DNA of 64,000 bases from a virus, in the IMG/VR virus record IMGVR_UViG_3300025736_000010, positions 48,897 to 112,896 of that record; one strand, given 5' to 3'. The notes under the pieces are model-generated. The model was given only the letters and a program-made list of their open reading frames with translations, was not told the origin of the DNA and made no database searches. Positions 8,253 to 15,816 of this stretch are shown here, in pieces. Positions within the stretch are counted from its first letter, which is position 1, and each line of letters begins with the position of its first letter. The translations under genes were made by a program, and so were the position numbers.

Positions 8253-8789
8253 ATAGAGTGGAGAGAAATTCCTGGTTATGAGGATAACTATTTGTGTTCC
8301 GATCATGGGGATATATTTAGTTTGTCTCACAACAAGATAAAAGGTAAAAGACTGTCTAACAACGGATACCTTAGAGTCAATCTATATAAGAAATGCAAGC
8401 AAGAAACAGCGCTTGTTCATTCTGTTGTGGCGAGAACGTTTATTGGTGAACGCCCAGAAGGAATGCAAATAAACCACAAAGATGGTGATAAAACCAACAA
8501 TCACGTATTAAATTTAGAGTACGTTACTAGTAAAGAAAACTCTAGCCACGCTATTCGCACAGGATTGTTTAATCCTGTAGGCGAAAATAATGCAAGCAGC
8601 AAACTGTTAGAATCTGATGTTGTGGAGATACAGTATATGATTGATAGCAAGAATTTTATGCAAAAACAGATTGCAGACAAATATCATGTTTCTTCCGCAA
8701 CAATATCGGCTATAGCGACTGGTAGAATCTGGGGCACAGTAACAAATATTGAGTACTGCCCCAAAAAGAGAATAAAGGAGAGTGCATAA
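8253..8789 (+). CDS. NUMOD4-HNH homing endonuclease, apparent AUA start
   Basis: A 178-residue free-standing homing endonuclease. N-terminal NUMOD4 motif 'EWREIPGYEDNYLCSDHG', HNH core 'VNLYKK ... VHSVVARTFIGERPEGMQIN' then 'HKDGDKTNNHVLNLEYVT', and a C-terminal helix-turn-helix (KQIADKYHVSSATISAIATG). The motif begins immediately after an ATA at 8253, 8 bases from GGGAGG, and no ATG, GTG or TTG exists in frame upstream before a stop. The next TTG (8292) would delete the NUMOD4 motif. So AUA is the likely initiation codon. It sits directly before glycosyltransferase genes. Confidence 0.8.
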   Translation: MEWREIPGYEDNYLCSDHGDIFSLSHNKIKGKRLSNNGYLRVNLYKKCKQETALVHSVVARTFIGERPEGMQINHKDGDKTNNHVLNLEYVTSKENSSHAIRTGLFNPVGENNASSKLLESDVVEIQYMIDSKNFMQKQIADKYHVSSATISAIATGRIWGTVTNIEYCPKKRIKESA

Positions 8790-9928
8790 TTAATATCTTG
8801 ATGTGTATATCTACAGAGCAAGACATAGAATCTCCGTCAATGGGATCGGAACGCGAAATGCTTGGCTATTCCGAGGCTTTAGCGGAAAGGGGGCACGTAG
8901 TATCAATTGTAAACGTACTTAGAGCGGCTCCTGACTGGAACATTGATTATGATGTTTGTCATCTGGTAAATGCAGGTGGATGGAAAGGCGCACCGATTCT
9001 AACAGCGCAAATGTGCAAGTTAAAAGGAATACCAGTTGTGATTTCTCCTGTCTACTGGCCCACAGATGAGATGCAGCGTGAAATCGCGGAAAAGTTCAAA
9101 AAAAATCCAGAACTTGTATCAGACCAATTTGGCGCACATCTACAAGGCGTTAAGAGCATGTTGGAAGAGGCTGATTGGTTGTTGCCAAACGCTGAAATTG
9201 AGATGGACAGAGTAGCAGAATTATTGTATGGCGATACATCAAATCTTTATGACGATGAAATAGATCAAATTGGATATACAGTTATCAGCAACGGTGTTGA
9301 TGTTGCGAACGAAACAGACATGGCGCTCCGCCTTAACTACGAGGAATTGCTATTTGACGATAGCCTTGAGGATATTCTAGCAGATAGATTTATTCTATGC
9401 GTTGGCAGGGTCGAAATTAGGAAAAACCAAGCATCTCTCGTCGAAGCGATGAAACCACTGTGGGAAGAAGATCCAGACCTACAGTTAGTATTGATGGGGG
9501 CAAAGTCAATACCATACGTAGATTACATCAAGGAAGAGATTAAAGGCAAGAATATTCTATTTTGTCCTCCAGGCCCTCCTGTAGCTGTTGCTAAGATGAT
9601 GCGTAGATGTGCCGTCCATGTTCTAGTATCGCTCATCGAAACTCCGGGATTAGTGAACCTAGAAGCTGCTGCCCTCAACAAACCTATCGTCGTAGCAGAC
9701 CGTGGTTCTGTCTCTGAGTATTTTGGCAGCGAACCAGGGGTCTTCTACTGCGATCCATTTGATATCGAAGGAATGACTTTTGCATTACGAGGCGCGTTGA
9801 AAATGAAGGAAGCCAATGTTCTTGGTGATTTTGTACGTAAAACGTATTCACACGCTAAGATTGCTGGTGATATCGAGGCAGTTTACGAGAAAGTTATTGC
9901 CTCAACGCGAAAAGGAAACATTAAATGA
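8786..9928 (+). CDS. GT4-like glycosyltransferase
   Basis: About 380 residues with two Rossmann-like halves (GT-B fold). The C-terminal half has 'FILCVGRVEIRKNQASLVEA', 'LQLVLMGAKS' and the donor-binding E-x7-E type region 'SLIETPGLVNLEAAALNKPI'. The first beta strand (INILMCISTE) begins at ATA 8786, whose ATAA overlaps the stop of the upstream gene and lies 5 bases after AAGGAG. TTG or ATG starts at 8798/8801 would cut the strand. It probably transfers a sugar to a virion or host surface component. It overlaps the next gene by 4 bp (ATGA). Confidence 0.8.
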   Translation: MINILMCISTEQDIESPSMGSEREMLGYSEALAERGHVVSIVNVLRAAPDWNIDYDVCHLVNAGGWKGAPILTAQMCKLKGIPVVISPVYWPTDEMQREIAEKFKKNPELVSDQFGAHLQGVKSMLEEADWLLPNAEIEMDRVAELLYGDTSNLYDDEIDQIGYTVISNGVDVANETDMALRLNYEELLFDDSLEDILADRFILCVGRVEIRKNQASLVEAMKPLWEEDPDLQLVLMGAKSIPYVDYIKEEIKGKNILFCPPGPPVAVAKMMRRCAVHVLVSLIETPGLVNLEAAALNKPIVVADRGSVSEYFGSEPGVFYCDPFDIEGMTFALRGALKMKEANVLGDFVRKTYSHAKIAGDIEAVYEKVIASTRKGNIK

Positions 9929-11574
9929 GGGCCGCACTTTTAACAAACCAACTATTTTTATGGGAAAACCCAAACGAACTAGCAATAGGCGGAGGAGAAC
10001 GGTTTTCGCTACAGTTTGCGCAATTGCTATTAGATCTTGGATACGAAGTTCATATATATCAGTATTCTCCGGTAGGATTTGACAAAATGCACAATGGAAC
10101 GCACGTTCACGGCATTCCTAATTTCAAAGGCGACGGACTATTGTGGACTGGAATGTGCGATTACTTTTACGATTACACGAAGCGCTTTGATCGTGTGTTT
10201 ATTAATCTTCCTGATTTCGCGGCTGGTAAAGTTCGCGGCGACGCAACGCTAATTACGCACGGGGTTCTCTGGTGCAATAAGCCAGTCGGCGAACTACCTG
10301 ACGATAAGAAAGAAAAACTTTGTAAGATATGGAGCAAGGTTTATAAGAATGTTGTCGTCCATGAATTTACGAGAGAAACAATTCGAGAACTTGGGTTAGA
10401 CGATGTTGCAGATAAGATAGTTTGCATAGGTAACTATGTTGATACAGATATATTTAAGCCAGCCAATAAGAAGCCAATTATTATATTTCCTGGCAGAGCG
10501 GAGGTTTTCAAGGGGACAGGACTAATGCAGGAAGTACTTGAGCGTCTTTCTGATACTGGTTGGGAGGTGGCGTGGGTTGGGGATGGAGCACAGTTTGATA
10601 AACTAAAGACGCTGGAAGACAAGTATAGTAATTTTAGCGCAATAAGCGTTCCTTTAGACACAATGCATGAAGTTTATTCACACGCATCAATATGTATGGT
10701 GTTTAATATATCATCTCGCGGTAACAGCTTGACGTTGATGGAGAGCATGGCTAGCGGTTGTGCGTGTATCGGAATTGACGGCGGAACAACGCTTATAGAA
10801 GATAAAGTAAACGGATTGTTGTGTAAGCCTAATGCGCAGGATGTGGCTGACAAAATTAAGCAGTTAATTGCAGATGAGGATCTACGCAACAGGCTTGGTT
10901 TTCAAAGCCGGAAAGACATTATTAGCGAACACAACAAAGAAAAGTGGGAAAGAGAATGGATTAATGTAATAGATGGAGAGGGAGGAAATATGACAGACAT
11001 TTACCAAGAACGCTATGTAAAGCACCAAGAGGCTAAGAAGAATATGACGGCTACAGATAAAAAGCCAGAATACACAGACACAGAGATTATGACGCTATTT
11101 AAGGTAATGCACGAACGCAGAAGCCAGAGATTGTTTAACGATGACAATATAGATACAGACAGGCTAAAGGGTATTATGAAAGCCGCAGAACTTGCTCCTT
11201 CTTCATGTAATCGCAAAGCCGTTAGGGCAGAATTGATTAGGTCGGAACATGATATATCGTTGTTGTCGAAGCTTCTTGTAGGTGGATCTGGTTGGTTAGA
11301 AAATGCGAACGCTGTTGTGTTGTTGCTTGCTGATATGGCCGCATATAAATCGCCAGCAGAGGTTGGGTTTATGCCGTTTCTTGACGCAGGCGTGATTGCG
11401 CAGAATATCTATCTTATCGGTGAGGCTCTTGGCGTTGGTGCGTGTTTCGTTAATCCAAATATTCGCGAGGCTGACAAGGAAGAATTTGATTCGTCGTTTT
11501 TGCCAGATGGATATCGATTCTGTGGAGCACTTGCTCTTGGGAATTATGATTTAAGGGAGGCAAAGCACGCTTGA
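9925..11574 (+). CDS. glycosyltransferase fused to nitroreductase-like domain
   Basis: A 549-residue protein. Residues 1-350 form a GT-B/GT4 glycosyltransferase ('LAIGGGERFSLQFAQLLLDL', 'IIFPGRAEVFKGTGLMQEVL', 'SLTLMESMASGCACIGIDGG'). Residues 356-549 resemble the FMN-dependent nitroreductase family ('FKVMHERRSQRLFNDD', 'AAELAPSSCNRKAVRAEL', 'DAGVIAQNIYLIGEALGVGA'). At the junction, GGGAGGAAAT precedes an in-frame ATG (10990), so the second domain could also be made separately as a 194-residue protein. The fusion is unusual; the joint role is unknown. Confidence 0.75.
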   Translation: MRAALLTNQLFLWENPNELAIGGGERFSLQFAQLLLDLGYEVHIYQYSPVGFDKMHNGTHVHGIPNFKGDGLLWTGMCDYFYDYTKRFDRVFINLPDFAAGKVRGDATLITHGVLWCNKPVGELPDDKKEKLCKIWSKVYKNVVVHEFTRETIRELGLDDVADKIVCIGNYVDTDIFKPANKKPIIIFPGRAEVFKGTGLMQEVLERLSDTGWEVAWVGDGAQFDKLKTLEDKYSNFSAISVPLDTMHEVYSHASICMVFNISSRGNSLTLMESMASGCACIGIDGGTTLIEDKVNGLLCKPNAQDVADKIKQLIADEDLRNRLGFQSRKDIISEHNKEKWEREWINVIDGEGGNMTDIYQERYVKHQEAKKNMTATDKKPEYTDTEIMTLFKVMHERRSQRLFNDDNIDTDRLKGIMKAAELAPSSCNRKAVRAELIRSEHDISLLSKLLVGGSGWLENANAVVLLLADMAAYKSPAEVGFMPFLDAGVIAQNIYLIGEALGVGACFVNPNIREADKEEFDSSFLPDGYRFCGALALGNYDLREAKHA

Positions 11575-11599
11575 CAAACTCCGAAAAATAGTGTATAAT
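11571..11599 (+). promoter_or_regulatory. sigma70-type promoter (TTGACAAAC family)
   Basis: TTGACA (11571-11576) overlaps the stop codon of the fusion gene; 17-bp spacer; TATAAT (11594-11599). Only about 45 nt separate its start from a terminator-like hairpin. Confidence 0.8.
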
Positions 11600-11628
11600 C
11601 ACTAACGTTACTCTTCTTTGTTGCTCCC

Positions 11629-11660
11629 GGCCCTGAGAAATCGGGGCCTCTCCTTTGTTA
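11629..11660 (+). terminator. terminator-like hairpin with GAAA loop
   Basis: GGCCCTGA-GAAA-TCGGGGCC, 8-bp stem with a GNRA-type tetraloop, followed by the imperfect U-rich run TCTCCTTTGTT. Confidence 0.65.
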
Positions 11661-11666
11661 ATACAC

Positions 11667-11695
11667 TTGACTTTTACACAAAAATATGTTATAAT
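11667..11695 (+). promoter_or_regulatory. sigma70-type promoter (TTGACTTTT family)
   Basis: TTGACT (11667-11672), 17 bp, TATAAT (11690-11695), directly before the tail chaperone gene. Confidence 0.8.
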
Positions 11696-11718
11696 AGGTT
11701 AATAAGGAGAGTGAAAAT

Positions 11719-12231
11719 ATGAAAGCAAGTGAACTAAGAAAGAAGATCAGTGTAAAGTATGCAGAGGGTATTGTTAAGACGGATGATGGCAAAGAGGTAG
11801 TTGTTCGATTTCCGTTGTTAACATCCGGTGACTGGGGAGAGTTCAAGGACATGACATCCATTGATATCTGGGATCTCTTGCTTTCCGTCAGTGCAGGCTC
11901 GGACAGTGCGAAAGTTGCCGATATGAACGAAGATGAATTGGCAGAGCATCAGAAAGAGACAAGTATTAATCTGCTTAAGAAGATCGATCAGAAGTCGCAG
12001 ATTGTTATGATCTATCTATCTCTAAGACGAGATGACGAAGAAGTAGAAATGGACGACGTTGACTGGATTGTGTCATACGGTATGAATCAGTCGGAATACA
12101 TCAAGATTGTTAACTTCTTGCTATACGGCGTAACTTCTGAGCAAGTAAAGGATCTCCAGGAAGACGGTGATACAAAAAACGAGCCAAAGGACAAGACGGC
12201 CAAAGTTGGGGATACGGAGGAAGATCTATAA
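11719..12231 (+). CDS. tail assembly chaperone, short (G-like) form
   Basis: A 170-residue acidic protein behind AAGGAGAG. It lies between the tail tube and tape measure genes, where the G/GT tail chaperones sit in siphoviruses. A canonical slippery heptamer A AAA AAC (12174-12180) lies in the zero frame 51 bases before the stop. The -1 frame is open from there through the next gene, as in lambda G/GT. These proteins coat the tape measure during tail assembly and are not in the finished virion. Confidence 0.8.
   Translation: MKASELRKKISVKYAEGIVKTDDGKEVVVRFPLLTSGDWGEFKDMTSIDIWDLLLSVSAGSDSAKVADMNEDELAEHQKETSINLLKKIDQKSQIVMIYLSLRRDDEEVEMDDVDWIVSYGMNQSEYIKIVNFLLYGVTSEQVKDLQEDGDTKNEPKDKTAKVGDTEEDL
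12174..12180 (+). other. programmed -1 frameshift site A AAA AAC
   Basis: The zero-frame codons ACA AAA AAC give the heptamer A-AAA-AAC. After a -1 slip, the frame stays open from 12180 to the stop at 12572. The predicted fusion is about 284 residues (154 zero-frame plus 130 codons). A 3' pseudoknot was not worked out by eye. Confidence 0.75.
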
Positions 12232-12572
12232 GTTGGGGCGGAATTAAGATATTCTTCGGAAAGTGGTATGGAATAAAAGAGGAGGATATGTGCCAGATGT
12301 ATTGGAGCGAGATTCTTGATAACGCTCAGGGCGTAATGATACTTGAGGGAATCGAGAACTCGCGCCAAGCTCTTCCGATGACAGATGCTTCTGGAATGAT
12401 GTCGTTTAGGACTCAGCAAAAAGAACAGATGAAAGGAATCTGGGAAATAATGTTCCCACATTCTGTGCAATATCATGAGGAAGAGGCAGAAAAGCTACAA
12501 GCGTTCAAGAGCAGGAAAGAGATGTATCAGAAGATGGCTGACGATATAAATCGGAAGAGGGGTATAAAGTAG
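12180..12572 (+). CDS. tail chaperone frameshift extension (T-like domain)
   Basis: This is the -1 frame part of the G-T type fusion. It runs through GISWGG-like codons and 'KIFFGKWYGIKEEDMCQMYW' to a Lys/Arg-rich helix (YQKMADDINRKRGIK). An ATG at 12288 follows GAGGAGGAT, so part of it could also be made alone (94 residues). The C-terminal half mentions no catalytic motif, and its length is typical for a T domain. Confidence 0.7.
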   Translation, partial: RAKGQDGQSWGYGGRSISWGGIKIFFGKWYGIKEEDMCQMYWSEILDNAQGVMILEGIENSRQALPMTDASGMMSFRTQQKEQMKGIWEIMFPHSVQYHEEEAEKLQAFKSRKEMYQKMADDINRKRGIK

Positions 12573-12583
12573 ATTAGTGCGCC

Positions 12584-12612
12584 TTGACAAACGGCTGTTG
12601 ATAGTGTATAAT
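12584..12612 (+). promoter_or_regulatory. sigma70-type promoter (TTGACAAAC family)
   Basis: TTGACA (12584-12589), 17 bp, TATAAT (12607-12612), with GATAGTG before the -10. Its product would end at the terminator at 12676-12698. Confidence 0.85.
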
Positions 12613-12616
12613 ATCG

Positions 12617-12698
12617 GTGTCGTCTAGGAGACTTGACACTCCAGGATGATACGTATAATATCATTACTTGACAGGAGCCTCGTTATAGCGGGGCTTTT
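12617..12698 (+). ncRNA. candidate small RNA with three stem-loops
   Basis: This stretch lies between a strong promoter and an intrinsic terminator, with no coding frame. Hairpin 1 is GTGTC-GTCT-agg-AGAC-tt-GACAC (12617-12639), hairpin 2 is ATGATA...TATCAT (12646-12664), and hairpin 3 is the terminator. An 80-85 nt stable RNA is the simplest reading. Its target is not known. Confidence 0.5.
12676..12698 (+). terminator. intrinsic terminator
   Basis: AGCCTCG-ttatag-CGGGGCT stem followed by TTTT; it ends the candidate small RNA. Confidence 0.8.
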
Positions 12699-12705
12699 GT
12701 CTTGC

Positions 12706-12734
12706 TTGACAAACGTTGGGGAATAGTGTATAAT
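12706..12734 (+). promoter_or_regulatory. sigma70-type promoter (TTGACAAAC family)
   Basis: TTGACA (12706-12711), 17 bp, TATAAT (12729-12734), starting 8 bases after the terminator. Drives the genes from 12770. Confidence 0.85.
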
Positions 12735-12769
12735 GGTTAATATACGAAGCACAAGGGAGAGTGATCGAC

Positions 12770-13003
12770 ATGCGAAAAGAAGAGTTGGACTATAATGCAG
12801 ATGATGTAGCATTGATTGGAGAGCGAGAAATAGCTGGCGGAGTATTTGAGATAACTGGTGGTATTGGTCGCTGGATTGAAGTTAACTTAGATGGGAAGGG
12901 AGAAGCACACACTGATTTTCAACGCACAAATATAAAGAGAGACGAATACGGGATAATAATTCTGGAATTTACAGAAATGCTAGATAAATATATCGTTGTT
13001 TAG
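12770..13003 (+). CDS. small hypothetical protein
   Basis: A 77-residue protein. The ATG at 12770 is placed 9 bases after AAGGGAGA; a GTG at 12761 is too close to that site. Beta-rich (GGVFEITGGIGRWIEVNLDG). Family not recognised. Confidence 0.55.
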   Translation: MRKEELDYNADDVALIGEREIAGGVFEITGGIGRWIEVNLDGKGEAHTDFQRTNIKRDEYGIIILEFTEMLDKYIVV

Positions 13004-13014
13004 CGGGGAGATAT

Positions 13015-14016
13015 ATGGCTAAACGTGTAACTGATGAAGAGAGGGTTAAGATTCTGAGTATGCGCGAACAAGGGATGACATATAAAGCGATTGGTTTAGA
13101 GATTGGAAGGGGGAGAACAACAGTTGCCTCTGTGTGCGATCCTAAATATAAGGCTTATGCAAAAGCATACGGACAGTCACCAGAGCGCAAGGAAAAACAA
13201 AAGGCACGAAGAGCAACGCCAGAATATAAAGCTTATGCTAAAGAGTACAACCAAAGGCCAGAGCAAAAGGCGTATATGAAAGCGTATCGGCACACCCCTC
13301 GTTATAAAGATGCGAGAAGTTTGTATATGAAGGAATATAAGGACTCTAAGGAGTTCAAGGAGTCTCGCAAGAAATATCGAGAATCGCCAAAAGGAAAGGC
13401 TACTATAAGAGCTTACGAACAATCTGCGAGCAGGAAGGCACATAGGTCAGCTTATGGAAAAGAATATTGGCAAAGACCGGAAGTTAAAGCAGCCAACATT
13501 GCATACAATCAATCTCCTGGGCGCATAGCTTATAGGCAATCGCAAAGACATAAAGATCTAAAGGCTGCCTACGGGAAAGAATATCGCCAAAGGCCAGAGG
13601 TCAAGGCAGCCAGAGAAGCTTATCAACAATCACCAGAATATAAAGCATTTATGAGCGACTATCAAAGGGGTCCTGGGCGGTTAGCGCATAACCTGCGCTC
13701 AAGGCTAACATCGGCAATTTATAGCGACCAAGCTGCTGGCGGCGCAATAGACGATCTTGGATGTACTATAGATGAACTAAGGGAATATCTTGAATTGCAA
13801 TTTAAGCCGGGGATGTCTTGGGACAACTGGGCTTTGGATGGCTGGCACATTGACCATATCCGCCCGCTAGCATCATTTGATCTTACAGACCGCGCTCAAT
13901 TTTTGGAGGCGTGCCACTACACAAACTTGCAGCCATTATGGGCAGAGGAGAATTGGAGCAAGGGCGACAGGTTGGATGTTGATGAGCATAAAATCACAGA
14001 CAACGGAGGTGATTAA
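13015..14016 (+). CDS. HNH endonuclease with basic YxQxP tandem repeats
   Basis: A 333-residue protein. Residues 1-45 form a helix-turn-helix (MTYKAIGLEIGRGRTTVASV). Residues 45-220 are about a dozen 12-15 residue Lys/Tyr/Arg-rich repeats of the form 'KAYxKEYxQRPExK'. The end carries an HNH domain: 'GWHIDHIRPLASFDL', 'YTNLQPLWAEENWSKGD'. The repeats are likely to contact DNA along its length. It is a free-standing mobile endonuclease inserted between chaperone and tape measure genes. Confidence 0.8.
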   Translation: MAKRVTDEERVKILSMREQGMTYKAIGLEIGRGRTTVASVCDPKYKAYAKAYGQSPERKEKQKARRATPEYKAYAKEYNQRPEQKAYMKAYRHTPRYKDARSLYMKEYKDSKEFKESRKKYRESPKGKATIRAYEQSASRKAHRSAYGKEYWQRPEVKAANIAYNQSPGRIAYRQSQRHKDLKAAYGKEYRQRPEVKAAREAYQQSPEYKAFMSDYQRGPGRLAHNLRSRLTSAIYSDQAAGGAIDDLGCTIDELREYLELQFKPGMSWDNWALDGWHIDHIRPLASFDLTDRAQFLEACHYTNLQPLWAEENWSKGDRLDVDEHKITDNGGD

Positions 14017-14017
14017 C

Positions 14018-14275
14018 GTGAACCTTAAAATTCTTGTTAAGGACGACTACTACAAGGGCGTATTTATTGACGGAGAGCCAATTCCAGAAGTCTATTTAGT
14101 TGAAATTAAAATAGCTACTCCTAGCGACGATAGTAACACTATCAAGGTATATCGCTACAAGAAAGAAAACGACAAAATTGTCATAGTAGATGATGAAGCA
14201 GTAACAATCATCGACGAGTACTTGGTTAAGGGCGAGATTGTCTTTGATACGGAAGTAATTCCAGTAGAAAAATAG
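14018..14275 (+). CDS. small hypothetical protein
   Basis: An 85-residue acidic protein with a GTG start 7 bases after GGAGGTGATTAA, two bases after the HNH stop. Predicted beta sheet (IKVYRYKKENDKIVIVDDEA). No family is recognised. Confidence 0.55.
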   Translation: MNLKILVKDDYYKGVFIDGEPIPEVYLVEIKIATPSDDSNTIKVYRYKKENDKIVIVDDEAVTIIDEYLVKGEIVFDTEVIPVEK

Positions 14276-14286
14276 AGGGGGCAGAC

Positions 14287-14670
14287 ATGAGTGATAAAAT
14301 AAGGGTGTATACGAAAAATGCGCCAAGTTTAGAAAGCCTGCAAGAGATGCAAGCGACACGTGACTGTTTAGAGGATGAAGCCGATGAGATTGCAGAACAA
14401 ATAAGGTCGGCGGAGGCCGTATATCACAAGACCAGAGTATTTGCTGACCCAGATTGGTATTGCCGTGCTAAGAACGCTCTCAAGATTAAGCGCAAAATGA
14501 AGGCCCGCCTTGATCGAACTATTAGCCTGCATCGGAAATCTGAGAGCGAGAAAAAGTCAGCTACCTTTGAGCGATTCTTTATCGAAGAGGCTCGCAGTGT
14601 CTTGTCAACCGAGGAATTCGACAGCATAATTGAATCTACAAAACGAAGAACAGACGTAAGCCAACTTTAG
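14287..14670 (+). CDS. coiled-coil hypothetical protein
   Basis: A 127-residue, highly charged helical protein (LEDEADEIAEQIRSAEAVYH; SLHRKSESEKKSATFERF) behind GAGGGGGCAGAC. It precedes a terminator, so it closes the 12770 operon. Function unknown. Confidence 0.55.
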   Translation: MSDKIRVYTKNAPSLESLQEMQATRDCLEDEADEIAEQIRSAEAVYHKTRVFADPDWYCRAKNALKIKRKMKARLDRTISLHRKSESEKKSATFERFFIEEARSVLSTEEFDSIIESTKRRTDVSQL

Positions 14671-14718
14671 ATAAGACACAAGCGTAGTCCCTACTTTCTT
14701 GATGCATCTCCTTTCACT

Positions 14719-14746
14719 AGGCTTCGGGTAAAACCGAGGCCTTTTT
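14719..14746 (+). terminator. intrinsic terminator
   Basis: AGGCTTCGG-gtaaaa-CCGAGGCCT (9 bp) followed by TTTTTCT. Confidence 0.85.
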
Positions 14747-14760
14747 CTATGTAAATACAC

Positions 14761-14789
14761 TTGACTTTTCCCCTAATATATGGTATAAT
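14761..14789 (+). promoter_or_regulatory. sigma70-type promoter (TTGACTTTT family)
   Basis: TTGACT (14761-14766), 17 bp, TATAAT (14784-14789) with an extended TGG element. Transcribes the LAGLIDADG gene and the tape measure gene. Confidence 0.85.
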
Positions 14790-14876
14790 AGTAAGAATAG
14801 AAGAATAGCGCAAAGAAAGAACGTAAGCGAATAAGAGGGATGTTTGATAAAAAATGGGGAGAGGGGTATCGAATAG

Positions 14877-15815
14877 ATGGGCGTAAAAAGAGTAACGCCG
14901 GAAGAAAGCGCCTTAATGATAACTGCATACGAGAATGGAGCTACTGGGAAAGAAGCTGCTGCTCTTTGCGGTAAGTCTACACGTACATTTTATGGCGTTC
15001 TGAGAAGGGCTGGTAAAGAGTCTAGAGGCAATAGGAAGTATTCGCTCGACGAGGACTTCTTTGGGGTTATAGACTCTGAAGAGAAGGCATACTGGTTGGG
15101 ATTTATAGCCGCTGATGGCGGGGTTTATAAGCGCACGCTTGAAATTACATTAAAATCATCCGACGTAGGACATTTAAGAAAATTTGCCTCTGCTATTAAT
15201 TCAGATTGCCCAATCAAAGGGATTAGAAAAGATGGAATAATAACAAAATATAGAATACGAATAAACTCGGTGAAGGTTGTAAAAGATCTGAGTATGCTTG
15301 GGATCGTTCCGAATAAAACTTTCATTGTGCGCCCAACACCGGGCATTTCAAAATCTCTGTTAAGACATTATTGGAGAGGAGTAGTAGATGGGGATGGTTG
15401 TTTGCGTATTTTTAAAAGCCATCGATCTACTGGCAAATTACAGGCACGAGTTGCACTTGCTGGTAGTTTTTGGATAGTCGATGGGTTTAGAGAGTTTGTT
15501 TTGGGGTTTACGAATTCGCGTACAAAGCCATATAAAAAGGAAAACATATTTCAAATAGATTATTGTGGCCTCGGGCTTCCGCAAAATATTGTGTCTGTGT
15601 TATATAGCAATGTGCGTATCGCGCTAGACAGAAAAGACGATCTTGCAAAACAAATATTAGCATTAAAAAAGTTTGAATCAAAATATATTCATATAACAAA
15701 AGATATTATTCTTTCCGCATATAAGGATGCAGGGAGTTGGAAGGGTGCTGCCCGCAAACTAGCAATTCCAGAGACAAGCTTGTGTCGTATCCGCGACAAT
15801 CTTATGGTGATATAA
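14877..15815 (+). CDS. LAGLIDADG homing endonuclease
   Basis: A 312-residue protein with two LAGLIDADG helices: 'AYWLGFIAADGGVYK' (about residue 63) and 'HYWRGVVDGDGCLRIF' (about residue 162). An N-terminal helix-turn-helix (GKEAAALCGKSTRTFYGVLR) and a C-terminal one (WKGAARKLAIPETSLCRIRD) flank the nuclease. It is free-standing. It ends immediately before the tape measure ATG and may target the matching intein-free allele there or another tail gene. Confidence 0.85.
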   Translation: MGVKRVTPEESALMITAYENGATGKEAAALCGKSTRTFYGVLRRAGKESRGNRKYSLDEDFFGVIDSEEKAYWLGFIAADGGVYKRTLEITLKSSDVGHLRKFASAINSDCPIKGIRKDGIITKYRIRINSVKVVKDLSMLGIVPNKTFIVRPTPGISKSLLRHYWRGVVDGDGCLRIFKSHRSTGKLQARVALAGSFWIVDGFREFVLGFTNSRTKPYKKENIFQIDYCGLGLPQNIVSVLYSNVRIALDRKDDLAKQILALKKFESKYIHITKDIILSAYKDAGSWKGAARKLAIPETSLCRIRDNLMVI

Positions 15816-15816
15816 T

